A stretch of 64,000 nt of DNA from Pseudaminobacter salicylatoxidans (GTDB taxonomy: Bacteria > Pseudomonadota > Alphaproteobacteria > Rhizobiales > Rhizobiaceae): assembly GCF_003148475.1 (NCBI RefSeq), contig NZ_QGGG01000010.1:1-64000 (forward strand), given 5' to 3'. A program made the translations under genes and the position numbers. The notes below the pieces were generated by a model. That model saw only the letters and a program-made list of their open reading frames with translations, ran no database searches and was not told where the DNA came from. Positions within the stretch are counted from its first letter, which is position 1; every line of letters starts with the position of its first letter. Positions 8,821 to 15,987 of this stretch are shown one piece after another.

Positions 8821-9323
8821 CTGCCGCTTGTCGCCGCCACCTTAACGATGTTGCTGTTAATTTCCAGTGTGGCCTGCATCATCTGGACAGTGTTCGCGGA
8901 ACCACCCTGTTCCGGCGTGCCCATGACGAGAGCAACGAAAAGGCGCTCCGATGGCTTCGGATCAGTTCCTGTTGCGGGCGCGTCGTTGCCAACGATCTTC
9001 ACCGCATAGTTGTTGCGGTTGCTGGCGGCGCCAGCGGCGATCAATGCGGTCTGGCCCGGGTCACCGGCGAGGATGGCAAAGTTGCACTGCATCTGTCCGG
9101 CGTTTGCCACGCCCTTCTGCTTGACCGTTCGACCGCGATTGATGAGGTCGGTGGCAATCAGCGCGGCGGTATCGCCCGCGGCGCCCATCGTCTCAAACCC
9201 GTCCACCTCTTTCCAGATTTCATCCTCGAAATCGGCAGCGGTGAAGTCTTCAGCCTGGGTCTCTTTTGCGCCACCCAGGAAGAAGCGCATCCCGGCAACC
9301 GGGTAAAGGTCTGTTCCAGCCAT
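8817..9323 (-). CDS. Major tail tube protein
   Basis: A 168-residue protein starting MAGTDLYPVAGMRFFLGG. It has the acidic segment AADFEDEIWKEVDGFETMG and a beta-rich C-terminal half (SERLFVALVMGTP, ATLEINSNIVKVA), consistent with the lambda V/HK97 tail tube fold. AAAGGAAG precedes ATG 9323. Its place, after the tail terminator and before the chaperones, is canonical for the major tail protein. Confidence 0.8.
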   Translation of the reverse strand: MAGTDLYPVAGMRFFLGGAKETQAEDFTAADFEDEIWKEVDGFETMGAAGDTAALIATDLINRGRTVKQKGVANAGQMQCNFAILAGDPGQTALIAAGAASNRNNYAVKIVGNDAPATGTDPKPSERLFVALVMGTPEQGGSANTVQMMQATLEINSNIVKVAATSGS

Positions 9324-9370
9324 GACGGCTTCCTTTCATGTTGAGATACCTTGCCGAAGGGCGAGACGGC

Positions 9371-9628
9371 TTAGGATTTGATGGTGATCTGGTCGACCGT
9401 AATGACGAGCCTGCCGTCCGCGCTACGGATGCCGGTGAAAGGCAGATGACCGTCGGACCCGCGGCGCAATGGCAAGATGGCTTCCGGGCCGCATTCGCCG
9501 GTGGTGTAATGATCCAACGGAACGACATATCCGTTAGTCGCAGACAACGGCTTCGGTGCAGCGGTAGCGGCACCGGCAGCAGCAATAGGCGCGACGCCGA
9601 GCGCCGCCAGGAATGACCTGCGGTTCAT
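9371..9628 (-). CDS. Tat-exported small protein carrying a tape-measure C-terminal motif
   Basis: An 85-residue protein whose first 25 residues are a twin-arginine signal (MNRRSFLAALG, then an Ala-rich hydrophobic run ending ATAAPK). The mature part contains GECGPEAILPLRRGSDGHL, nearly the same as the tape measure's C-terminal motif GEAGPEAIMPLKRGPDGRL about 4.6 kb downstream. A GGAGGGAAA Shine-Dalgarno supports ATG 9628. It lies between the tail terminator and tail tube genes and is co-transcribed with them. The combination suggests the phage places a tape-measure-end mimic in the host periplasm, perhaps to block superinfecting phages; that is inference. Confidence 0.75.
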   Translation of the reverse strand: MNRRSFLAALGVAPIAAAGAATAAPKPLSATNGYVVPLDHYTTGECGPEAILPLRRGSDGHLPFTGIRSADGRLVITVDQITIKS

Positions 9629-9649
9629 CTTGGTTTCCCTCCGGTTGGA

Positions 9650-10087
9650 TCAGTTCGCGAATAGTCGAATGGTCAGCGTGACGCGTCGGCCGACGTGCTG
9701 GTCATCGTCAGCAGGCGCGGGAGACGGTCCTGAAGCTGTGATCTGCGTTACGGAATAGCCAGCCACTGTGATAGCCGTCCGCTGGCGATGGAACATGGCG
9801 TAGATCACGTCAGCTACGGCCTCGACATTGCGGTAGTGCTCCGCGGCCTCGCCATAAGTATTGATGTCGATGACGACGACAGGCCTGAAGGTGTTGATGC
9901 CATCCTCGTCGGTGCGGGCGATGATCGGACCGACCGTCACCATGGGATATCCCGCATCGACCGGAACCGGCCGACGGGTGTGGACCGATGGTGCCCCGAG
10001 ATACTTCCCCAGCTTCGCCGTGATCGCCGCATTGGCGATGATTGCAGCGCGCAGCGGGGCCAGCACCTCGAGCGTGGGCGCGGTCAT
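9650..10087 (-). CDS. Tail terminator/completion protein (DUF3168)
   Basis: A 145-residue protein starting MTAPTLEVLAPLRAAIIANAA with the DUF3168 pattern: short N-terminal helix, then VPVDAGYPMVTVGP, then VVVIDINTYGEAAEHYRNVEAVADVIYAM. It overlaps the upstream gene by 4 bp. In HK97-like phages this protein caps the tail tube at the head end. Confidence 0.8.
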   Translation of the reverse strand: MTAPTLEVLAPLRAAIIANAAITAKLGKYLGAPSVHTRRPVPVDAGYPMVTVGPIIARTDEDGINTFRPVVVIDINTYGEAAEHYRNVEAVADVIYAMFHRQRTAITVAGYSVTQITASGPSPAPADDDQHVGRRVTLTIRLFAN

Positions 10088-10488
10088 TTCAGCACCGCCG
10101 CTATCTCACCTTCAATGCCGGCCGTGATTGCGTCCTTCTTGTTAGCCAGCGCGGGCCGGGCGAACGGGCGCGGGGCCATGTTCGCCGCGCCGTATTCCAG
10201 ATCCTCGGCGTAATCCGTCGACCAGATCGCCTCGCCTGACAGGTCGGCAGGCTCGTATTCTGTGCGGGCCGACTGCACGAGACGGCCGGTATCAGATGCA
10301 GGAGCCTCGCCGGGCGCTGATGCCTGATGCTCGACGCCGCGACGGCGATAGATGCGACCGGTCTTCTGGCCGTCCATGATCATGGAGTTGCCTTCCTCGA
10401 TCACGCTCTCGGTGCCGTCGATGACGCCGCGCATGGCGGCTTTCCGAACCTTGTCTAAGATGCTGTCACCGAACCATTGGACGCTCAT
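10084..10488 (-). CDS. Head-tail connector/neck protein (HK97 gp10-like)
   Basis: A 134-residue protein with an N-terminal helix (ILDKVRKAAMRGVIDGTE), the segment APASDTGRLVQSA and a C-terminal ALEYG-like block (EDLEYGAANMAPRPFARPAL). That block is the hallmark of the HK97 gp10-like family found between the head-closure and tail-terminator genes. ATGA overlaps on both sides show tight coupling. Confidence 0.82.
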   Translation of the reverse strand: MSVQWFGDSILDKVRKAAMRGVIDGTESVIEEGNSMIMDGQKTGRIYRRRGVEHQASAPGEAPASDTGRLVQSARTEYEPADLSGEAIWSTDYAEDLEYGAANMAPRPFARPALANKKDAITAGIEGEIAAVLK

Positions 10489-10859
10489 GGCGCACTCACC
10501 TCGTAGGCCTGTAGCCGCATGGAAGCGCCGGCCGGATCAATGTCCAGTACCCTGCGTACCTGATGCCACATTCCCTCGATCTGGACCGTATCGCCTTGTT
10601 TCGGCTCGACGGCCGTGCTGCCGAGAAGGACAAGGATGCCGACGTCTGTTGACGGTATCCCTGCGCTGGCGGCCCATGAGGCATCGAAGCTCTCGCGGAT
10701 GCCTTCGAATGAGAAATCGGCCGGGACCATACCGACCGGATCGCCGAAGTCATCGACACCAGTGCCGGGAACCATGCGTCGGATCATTCCCTTGCGCAGT
10801 TTCCCCTTGAAGCCCTTGGCGATCTGCGCCTTCATGGCGTCCAGTGGAGATTTGGCCAT
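10485..10859 (-). CDS. Head closure/head-tail adaptor protein
   Basis: A 124-residue basic protein (MAKSPLDAMKAQIAKGFKGKLRKG) with a beta-barrel-like C-terminal half (GDTVQIEGMWHQVRRVLDIDPAG) that resembles HK97-type head closure proteins. It is followed by the gp10-like gene with a 4-bp overlap. Its start codon overlaps the start of the divergent gene at 10858. The function is inferred from fold-like pattern and order. Confidence 0.6.
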   Translation of the reverse strand: MAKSPLDAMKAQIAKGFKGKLRKGMIRRMVPGTGVDDFGDPVGMVPADFSFEGIRESFDASWAASAGIPSTDVGILVLLGSTAVEPKQGDTVQIEGMWHQVRRVLDIDPAGASMRLQAYEVSAP

Positions 10860-11067
10860 GTCGAGGAAGCCTCAATCGTTGACAGACTATCAGGAGGCTG
10901 CAGCCCGCGCGCTGTGCCGAAAGGCTGGCCTCCCCGAGAACATCAAGCGAGATGGCGTTCCTATGTGGGGAACATTTCTCGGGGAGGTGAATGCTGTGTT
11001 CGAGGCTATAGACCTGGAAGGATTGTTGGCTGCGGGATCACCGAAGCCTGATGCAAAGCCACGCTAG
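10858..11067 (+). CDS. Small hypothetical protein, opposite strand (moron-like)
   Basis: A 69-residue protein starting MSRKPQSLTDYQEAAARALC with helix-forming composition and a short C-terminal tail (SPKPDAKPR). Its ATG overlaps the start codon of the divergent head-closure gene, and its end meets the stop of the secreted protein at 11064. GGAG lies 11 nt upstream. No family recognised. Confidence 0.5.
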   Translation: MSRKPQSLTDYQEAAARALCRKAGLPENIKRDGVPMWGTFLGEVNAVFEAIDLEGLLAAGSPKPDAKPR

Positions 11068-11363
11068 CAGCGCAAGTGATAGCGGGTGAGCGAATGGCCG
11101 TCGGTCTGCATCGACAACGCGTAGATCGGTCCGATGGCAACCGTCACAGGCAATCGATCGACATGAACGGTCGGAGGATCGCTCCGCATGGCCACATGCT
11201 CGATCACTGGCGTGAGCGCGTAGGGAGGAATGGCATCCATGCTCGCCTCAATCGAGACAGCATAGATGCCAGGAACGCGCTCGAAGGCGCTGGCCGGCAG
11301 GACATAGATCAGCGCAGCGGCCAATAGGCCGAAGGCTGGCAAGAACAGACTTCGCAATCGCAT
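11064..11363 (-). CDS. Secreted hypothetical protein
   Basis: A 99-residue protein with a strong Sec signal peptide (MRLRSLFLPAFGLLAAALIY, then VLPASAF). The short mature domain contains YAVSIEASMDAIPPYAL and ends in a lone cysteine. AAAGGACG precedes ATG 11363. Longer in-frame starts lie in an unlikely Arg-rich stretch. It is downstream of the two tRNA-like genes in the late operon and could act in the envelope. No family recognised. Confidence 0.6.
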   Translation of the reverse strand: MRLRSLFLPAFGLLAAALIYVLPASAFERVPGIYAVSIEASMDAIPPYALTPVIEHVAMRSDPPTVHVDRLPVTVAIGPIYALSMQTDGHSLTRYHLRC

Positions 11364-11689
11364 GTGTTCGTCCTTTCGTTGAGCCGGGATACCCCGCCCG
11401 GTCGGGATTGATCCGGCGCCGCCGCTTTCTCGCAAAAATGACCGCCAAGACGGCTGCCCCGCACGAGTTCTTCTCAGGAACGAGCGAACGGCTTTGTCGC
11501 CATAGCCGGAATAAGGCGGGAGGAAGCGGGGCACAGGAATGCGAGGCGGGCCGTGTTCGGCAACCTTTCGGCAGGGACTATGACCGCCGCTTGATCCCTC
11601 TTGGAACCTTTCGGTTTTCAACCTTCGGGAGCGCGTCAGGGAGGCTTACCGAGTTTCAACCGGCATTTCAGCCGCGCCGCCTCGCATTA
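11364..11689 (-). other. Non-coding leader between the tRNA-like genes and the secreted-protein gene
   Basis: No convincing gene is seen here on either strand. The plus-strand open frame is a shadow: it continues through both tRNA-like genes and ends in the familiar artefact peptide of an antisense tRNA. Several short hairpins are visible (for example GGTTTTCAACC near 11610), as expected for a processed tRNA transcript. Confidence 0.5.
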
Positions 11690-11759
11690 TGGAGCGGACG
11701 TCAGGAGTCTCACCTGACTCGAGCGGCGTGGAACGCCGCCCTCTCATCGAGCCGTCCGC
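11690..11759 (-). tRNA. Non-canonical tRNA-like gene, anticodon TCC (Gly-like)
   Basis: On the minus strand a 70-nt cloverleaf can be drawn. The acceptor stem is GCGGACG/CGTCCGC, the discriminator is T, and CCA is encoded. The anticodon stem is GCGGC/GCCGC with loop GTTCCAC (TCC, reading GGA), and the T stem is TCAGG/CCTGA. The T loop is TGAGACT instead of TTCRANY, and the D arm is very short (CTC-GATGA-GAG) without the GG pair, so the usual D-T loop contacts are missing. All stems pair perfectly except for the short D stem. It lies 66 bp downstream of the Met tRNA in the same direction. Standard tRNA finders may miss it. Confidence 0.6.
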
Positions 11760-11825
11760 ATTGGAAGAGCGAGGCACTGCGGCGAAACCCGACTTGTGCC
11801 TCGCGGTCACCCTCCCAAGGTGATC

Positions 11826-11902
11826 TGGTTGCGGGGATCGGATTCGAACCGACGACCTTCTGGTTATGAGCCAGATGAGCTACCGGGCTGCTCTACCCCG
11901 AC
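11826..11902 (-). tRNA. tRNA-Met(CAT), initiator-like
   Basis: A 77-nt tRNA on the minus strand has anticodon loop CTCATAA, T loop TTCGAAT, variable region AGGTC and encoded CCA. Its D arm (AGCAGCCCGGTAGCTC) and its 3' end CCCCGCAACCA are those of bacterial initiator tRNA. The 1-72 pair is mismatched (G-A), as in initiators, and 2-71 is also mismatched (T-C). The anticodon stem is TCTGG/CCAGA and lacks the initiator's three consecutive G-C pairs. It is phage-borne, within the late operon. Confidence 0.85.
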
Positions 11903-11961
11903 AAATCAAGTAACCACTTGTGTCGATACTGGTGCCAAATTGGTTTCATACGGCGATTTTG

Positions 11962-12549
11962 TCAAGCCGTATCGAGCCACGACTTTGTCGGCTTCCCCAG
12001 AAGTTCGGCGGTCCAGCCACTCATTGACCGGACACAGTCCGTCAGGTGGGGCAAAGCCTGTTCCCAGCCGACGCGGTGGCGCAGGGCTCCGACCCACGGC
12101 AGGGAGGGCGATCTGAAGTGCCCTGCTTCGACCGTCATCGGGACACCGCAGAGCACCACTTTGGCGAAGCCGAGATCCTGGAGTGCGGCCTTGACTGCGA
12201 ACAGCCCTGAGGAGCCGCTGTCCTTCTGACCCTCGAACATGGATGGCGTGACGATATCGAACGGGATTGGTAGTTCGTGAATGTGGCCGACCACCTTGAA
12301 CCAGTCCGGCCATTCGGCATGGGTGACGAGTTTCACGGGCGGCGAATTGCGGCGGGCCGCGCGATACTCAAGCCATTCGGGCATGCGTTCGGGATGCAGG
12401 GAGACCGCGGCATCGAGAGGCCCTGTCCAGAAGATCACCATGTCGTTGACGGCGATAACGGCATCGAAGCGATGCATCGCCTGAGCCGCAGCGATCTCCT
12501 GCCAGACGCCCTCAGCCGATCCGAGGACGAGAGCCACGCCGCTCGACAC
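11962..12549 (-). CDS. MptE/DUF115-like Rossmann protein, paralog A
   Basis: A protein of about 195 residues sharing LGSAE, FDAVIAVNDM, LDAAVSLHPE, SSGLFAV, VLCGVPM and a C-terminal VRSMSGWTAELLGKP with the gene at 20281-20832. The GSAE glycine turn, followed 25 residues on by a VNDM strand and then a strand before LHPE, resembles MptE/DUF115-like nucleotide- or sugar-binding proteins. The start is uncertain: GTG 12549 or GTG 12537 matches the paralog's N-terminus, whereas the ATG at 12648 lies upstream of a divergent promoter-operator. It is upstream of the tRNA genes in the late operon. Confidence 0.6.
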   Translation of the reverse strand: MSSGVALVLGSAEGVWQEIAAAQAMHRFDAVIAVNDMVIFWTGPLDAAVSLHPERMPEWLEYRAARRNSPPVKLVTHAEWPDWFKVVGHIHELPIPFDIVTPSMFEGQKDSGSSGLFAVKAALQDLGFAKVVLCGVPMTVEAGHFRSPSLPWVGALRHRVGWEQALPHLTDCVRSMSGWTAELLGKPTKSWLDTA

Positions 12550-12592
12550 AGCAGGTTTGGTCGTTCTTTCTCCTCGAATGTCCGCTTTCTCC

Positions 12593-12652
12593 TTGTCGCC
12601 AAAATGGTTACATGCTAAGTTATTGATGTTGTTAACAATCCCTACCACGGAG
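12593..12652 (+). promoter_or_regulatory. Early promoter with operator in its spacer, plus CCTACCACGGAG leader
   Basis: TTGTCG (12593-12598) and TAAGTT (12616-12621) are 17 bp apart, and the spacer holds the operator variant GTCGCCAAAATGGTTAC (12595-12611). The start-associated leader CCTACCACGGAG follows at 12641-12652. The same -10 and downstream bases (TAAGTTATTG) occur at the promoter near 32477. It drives the three plus-strand genes embedded in the late operon. Confidence 0.7.
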
Positions 12653-12664
12653 AAACTTCGACCA

Positions 12665-12943
12665 ATGAATATAGCTTATGATACACTTGGCTATTCCAAG
12701 GCGCTGCAGAAAGCTGGCATTCCGGCCAAGCAGGCGGACGCCCATGCCGAAGCTGTACGGGATCACGTCATGCCCGAAATTGCTACGAAAGCTGACATTT
12801 CCGAGCTTCGGAACTCGATGAAAGTCGACCTGCAGCGGCTGGAAAGCCTGATCGAGCGCCAGACCTTGCAGCTTACCGTCCGTCTCGGCGGGATGGTGAT
12901 CGCCGGTGTTGCCGCGCTGGCCGCCTTCCGGTTCTTCGCCTGA
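12665..12943 (+). CDS. DUF1640-like coiled-coil membrane protein
   Basis: A 92-residue protein starting MNIAYDTLGYSKALQKAGIP. It combines an N-terminal KAGIPAKQADAHAEAV helix, a TKADISELRNSMK coiled-coil segment and a single C-terminal membrane helix (GGMVIAGVAALAAFRFF). This architecture is typical of the DUF1640/CCDC90-like proteins common in bacteria and prophages. It is the first gene behind a repressor-controlled promoter and leader. Its role is unknown. Confidence 0.72.
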   Translation: MNIAYDTLGYSKALQKAGIPAKQADAHAEAVRDHVMPEIATKADISELRNSMKVDLQRLESLIERQTLQLTVRLGGMVIAGVAALAAFRFFA

Positions 12944-13048
12944 TCTAAGCGCGGGTTACGGCCCGCGCTCCCCTCACCACAGAGAATGCACTCGGCACCC
13001 GTTGCCGCGCTGACAGAGCGCGCCGGCTTGCCTATGGAGATTTGAGAA

Positions 13049-13306
13049 ATGCCAATTGATGCGACGAGATGGGAATTGTTGCAAAGCGCGCCTGATGATG
13101 GCGGGCTCACGATCTTCGACGATTGCGATGTTGTTTGTGAGCACATCGCATCGGCGGAGATCGGGCGGCTGTTCGCCGCCGCGCCGGACATGCTGGCGGC
13201 GCTGAAACTGGCCGCAGACACGCTAACGCCGCCCCGCAATTCCGAGGAATCGGCCACGCTGGAGATTGTACGCGCCGCCATCGCCAAGGCTGAAGGGAGG
13301 GCGTGA
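13049..13306 (+). CDS. Hypothetical phage protein
   Basis: An 85-residue protein with ATRWELLQSAPDDGG at its start and the phrase FAAAPDMLAALKLAADTL, which recurs in many small phage proteins of unknown function. A GGAG lies about 12 nt before ATG 13049. The gene overlaps the next one by a few bases (stop within GTGACA), so they form a short operon. Confidence 0.65.
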   Translation: MPIDATRWELLQSAPDDGGLTIFDDCDVVCEHIASAEIGRLFAAAPDMLAALKLAADTLTPPRNSEESATLEIVRAAIAKAEGRA

Positions 13307-13308
13307 CA

Positions 13309-13524
13309 ATGGACGACCTTCGCCCTCTCCATCCCGAAGAATTGGCCGAGCTTGTTACGTTCGCCAGTGTCGAGGGCCGGCACTGGAAAGACGTTCTCCA
13401 GCGTGAATCGTGGTGGCGCGGCATACCTGCCCGCGACAAGCACGGAAAGGAATATCCGCACCTGTACGGCCTGCGGAACAGCCACGGGCCGACCTGGCTC
13501 TCCAAGTTCCGCCTGCCCGCCTAA
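13309..13524 (+). CDS. Hypothetical phage protein
   Basis: A 71-residue acidic-to-basic protein starting MDDLRPLHPEELAELV and ending in an aromatic-rich block (WLSKFRLPA). GGGAGGGCG precedes ATG 13309; a GTG six bases earlier is possible. It is the last plus-strand gene of this insert and converges on the glycosyltransferase-like gene. No family recognised. Confidence 0.6.
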   Translation: MDDLRPLHPEELAELVTFASVEGRHWKDVLQRESWWRGIPARDKHGKEYPHLYGLRNSHGPTWLSKFRLPA

Positions 13525-13567
13525 CCCCTAACCCGAAACCGATTTCGCCTGTTGCTGCGCCTTTGCG

Positions 13568-14185
13568 CTATCGCCAATGCTCTCGCACCCATTCGACGTG
13601 CGGGAGCTGATGCGGTTTTTCCTCGCCATGAAAGTATACGATACGGGTGTCGCCGAGACCGGTCTGCCTCACCGTTCCCTTGTAGCTCTGGACATGCCCA
13701 GGCCAGAGATCATCGAGGAAGACGTGCGGCTGCGTTCGCATCCACTCCATATCGTTCTGGCCACGATGGCGCTCGTAGACGTGCCCGTTGCCTGCCGGCA
13801 CCAGTGCCACGGCGTTGCAGGCTTGCTCCAGCCGGTAGGGATCACGCGGCAAGGCGATGACATCGGCGTTGAGGCAATACCGGGCTAGATGGTCGACATT
13901 GCCTGTCGCGATTGTGTCGAGGCCGACAAGTATCATTGGCTCATCGAGTTCGTAGGGTCGGATACAGTCGCCATAGCCACCGGCACCGAGACCGGGAATG
14001 ACGAACTGTTCGACGTCATCATGCAGCGGCCGGATGCGATCAGTGTAAAGCACCTTGCGGAACGGCAAATCGAGATTGCGCTCGAAGCCGTTGAACAGCT
14101 TTTTCACCCATGTTTCGTCGTAGCAGCGAGAGAACTTGAACGAAGTGGCGTTCGGCTCCCACAGAAGCGTCGCGACGACCAGCAT
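13568..14185 (-). CDS. Glycosyltransferase-like protein (GT-A type)
   Basis: A 205-residue protein starting MLVVATLLWEPNATSFKFSR, with FNGFERNLDLPFRKVLYTDR, LDEPMILVGLDTIATGN and CLNADVIALPRD. The layout, a short strand then a variable helix then a strand ending in an acidic residue (VGLDT), resembles GT-A glycosyltransferases, but I do not see a clear DxD. Its start overlaps the stop of the acetyltransferase gene (TGATG), so the two are made together and probably act on the same sugar substrate. Confidence 0.55.
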   Translation of the reverse strand: MLVVATLLWEPNATSFKFSRCYDETWVKKLFNGFERNLDLPFRKVLYTDRIRPLHDDVEQFVIPGLGAGGYGDCIRPYELDEPMILVGLDTIATGNVDHLARYCLNADVIALPRDPYRLEQACNAVALVPAGNGHVYERHRGQNDMEWMRTQPHVFLDDLWPGHVQSYKGTVRQTGLGDTRIVYFHGEEKPHQLPHVEWVREHWR

Positions 14186-14715
14186 CAGGATACCCAGCGC
14201 ATGCGATTCTCGCGCCAGTCCTCCGGCTTCGGCTTGATACTGCCGCCTCTGCAGAACACCATGCCGGAGGGGACATTCCGATTGACGATAGCTCCGGCCG
14301 CCACCACTGCATCTGGATAGATGCGGTTGCCCGGAAGGATCACAGCGCCGGCGCCGATCGTCGCGCCGTTGCCAATGGTGACTGTGAACCACTCCTTTGA
14401 GCGAAGTCGCTCATCGTCGTATCCGTCCTTATCAACGGCAGGCCATGCGTCATTGCACAGGACGACATTCGGTCCAAGGAACACGTCGTTGCCCACCTTG
14501 AAGCCTGCGCCGGCCATCACCCCTCCGCTGATGATGACGCGATCGCCATAGATCGAGCCGTCGAGCATCGCATGAGGCGACACGCTGCAATCATCGCCTA
14601 GCACCGTGCCGCGCGTGACGGAGGCGAACTGCCAGACCTTCGTGCCGGCGCCGATCTGGACGGTGTTGGCGTCGACATGCGCTTTGGCGTGGACCAATGC
14701 ACGATGATGGATCAT
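14185..14715 (-). CDS. Left-handed beta-helix (hexapeptide) acyltransferase
   Basis: A 176-residue protein built of hexapeptide turns. It starts MIHHRALVHAKAHVDANTVQ and has repeats such as IGAGTKVWQFASV, VIISGGVMAGAGF, VFLGPNVVLCND and ATIGAGAVILPGN, typical of WbbJ/VatD-like O- or N-acetyltransferases that modify sugars. AAAGGAAG precedes ATG 14715. Coupled to the downstream glycosyltransferase-like gene, it suggests a sugar-modification function for the virion or for the lysogen surface. Confidence 0.82.
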   Translation of the reverse strand: MIHHRALVHAKAHVDANTVQIGAGTKVWQFASVTRGTVLGDDCSVSPHAMLDGSIYGDRVIISGGVMAGAGFKVGNDVFLGPNVVLCNDAWPAVDKDGYDDERLRSKEWFTVTIGNGATIGAGAVILPGNRIYPDAVVAAGAIVNRNVPSGMVFCRGGSIKPKPEDWRENRMRWVS

Positions 14716-14756
14716 GCGCGCTTCCTTTGCGGGATGAGTGGCGATAATGTCCGCCG

Positions 14757-14984
14757 ATGCGAGATGAAAAGCCGCTGAGCGACAATGAAGCCCACGACCG
14801 TTTGGTCGCCGCGCGAGATGCGCTAGGTGATGCTCCTGGCGCCACGAAGCGGGCAAACACAGCGCTTGAAGCAGCCCGTCGAGCAATGACAATCCTGCAA
14901 CTCGGACTGGTCGCCGCAGCCGAAGCAAACTCGGATCAGGTCGAGGGGATTATTCCGGACGGCCCCGAAGACGAATCCGCATAG
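14757..14984 (+). CDS. Small hypothetical helical protein, opposite strand
   Basis: A 75-residue protein (MRDEKPLSDNEAHDRLVAAR) rich in Ala, Glu and Arg with helix-forming composition. Codon third positions are G/C rich. No strong Shine-Dalgarno is visible, and the gene lies between two minus-strand genes, overlapping one by 35 bp. It could be a moron or a chance frame. Confidence 0.4.
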   Translation: MRDEKPLSDNEAHDRLVAARDALGDAPGATKRANTALEAARRAMTILQLGLVAAAEANSDQVEGIIPDGPEDESA

Positions 14985-15987
14985 TTTCAAAGCAGCGGCA
15001 TTGTATGACTTCCGAAAGCGGAGCCATCGGATCGCCGGGATAGCGAAGCATCGCGCCAGACGGCGAGGTATAGGCGCTGTCCAGTCCCATTATCTTTTGG
15101 CCGTCCATGGCGCGATGGCTGTCTCTCGTCCTCTTGTCTTTCGTAGCCCGCCATGTGCGCTCGATCATTGTGTCGTCGACGCCGGCCGCTTCGGCGGTCT
15201 GCCGCCACGCTTCCCGGCGCGCGGCGCTGGTGGCCTGGGTCGTCTCGGTCCTTGCGATCATATCAGCGCGCATTTTCAGGAGTGAATCCTGATAGCGACC
15301 AGTAATCTTCGAGAGTGTTTCGGCGTCCACTGGACGTTCCTCGGCTATCGCCTTTATCACTGCGGCATCAAAACTGCGGTCACGAGCCTTCCGGGTAAGG
15401 TAGTTGCCCATCTCGCTCGGTATCCCGGATGTCAGTTCCTCACGCGCATTGGCAACGAACTGCCGCTGACTGTCTGTCAGGCCAATGATGCCACCGGCGC
15501 GCCGGCCGGTGCGAGGGTCGAACTTCCCCGCAATCTCGACACCGACTGCCCGGGGGTTGGTTCCCTTCGTCAGCCCTTCGGACAGGGCATTTCGGAGGGA
15601 TTCGCGCTGATCCTCGACGATGCGGGTGATCATGGCCGAGGAATGCTGGCGCACCCACTCCGCGGCGCGCGGGTAATCCGGATCGAACCGAAACCCGACT
15701 TTCATCCCGGTCCAGTCGCGCAGGATAGGAAGAGCGTCAACGGCGTCTTTGCCCGCCGAGACATAGACCGCTTCGATTGCTCGCCGAAGCCCGCTGTACG
15801 CAGCGCCTTCGATATGAGCGGCTCGAAGCGCGGCATCGATGTTACCGGTTTCCAGCGCTCGGATGAGCGCCTGAAGGTCGACGCCGTTGCGCAGTTCATC
15901 AATGGCGTCGAGGAAGGCACGGCGAACTTCGGGCTCGAACCTGTCGAGCAGTTCTTCGACGCGCCGGCGGTCGGATTTGCGGACCAT
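14950..15987 (-). CDS. Minor head protein (SPP1 gp7/Mu F family)
   Basis: A 345-residue protein. The N-terminal half is helical (RRRVEELLDRFEPEVRRAFL). The C-terminal third carries the SPP1 gp7 signature: ARTETTQATSAARREAW, WRATKDKRTRDSHRAMDGQK and PLSEVIQCRCFE. These proteins sit inside the capsid near the portal and are linked to DNA injection. The start overlaps the stop of the preceding gene. Confidence 0.88.
   Translation of the reverse strand: MVRKSDRRRVEELLDRFEPEVRRAFLDAIDELRNGVDLQALIRALETGNIDAALRAAHIEGAAYSGLRRAIEAVYVSAGKDAVDALPILRDWTGMKVGFRFDPDYPRAAEWVRQHSSAMITRIVEDQRESLRNALSEGLTKGTNPRAVGVEIAGKFDPRTGRRAGGIIGLTDSQRQFVANAREELTSGIPSEMGNYLTRKARDRSFDAAVIKAIAEERPVDAETLSKITGRYQDSLLKMRADMIARTETTQATSAARREAWRQTAEAAGVDDTMIERTWRATKDKRTRDSHRAMDGQKIMGLDSAYTSPSGAMLRYPGDPMAPLSEVIQCRCFETMRIRLRGRPE

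Noticed and set aside
11408-11869. Plus-strand open frame through the tRNA region
   Set aside because: It runs antisense to two tRNA-like genes and ends in a typical antisense-tRNA artefact peptide; no ribosome site.
12763-13485. 240-codon minus-strand frame
   Set aside because: Ser/Arg-rich composition, fully antisense to three plus-strand genes with good ribosome sites.
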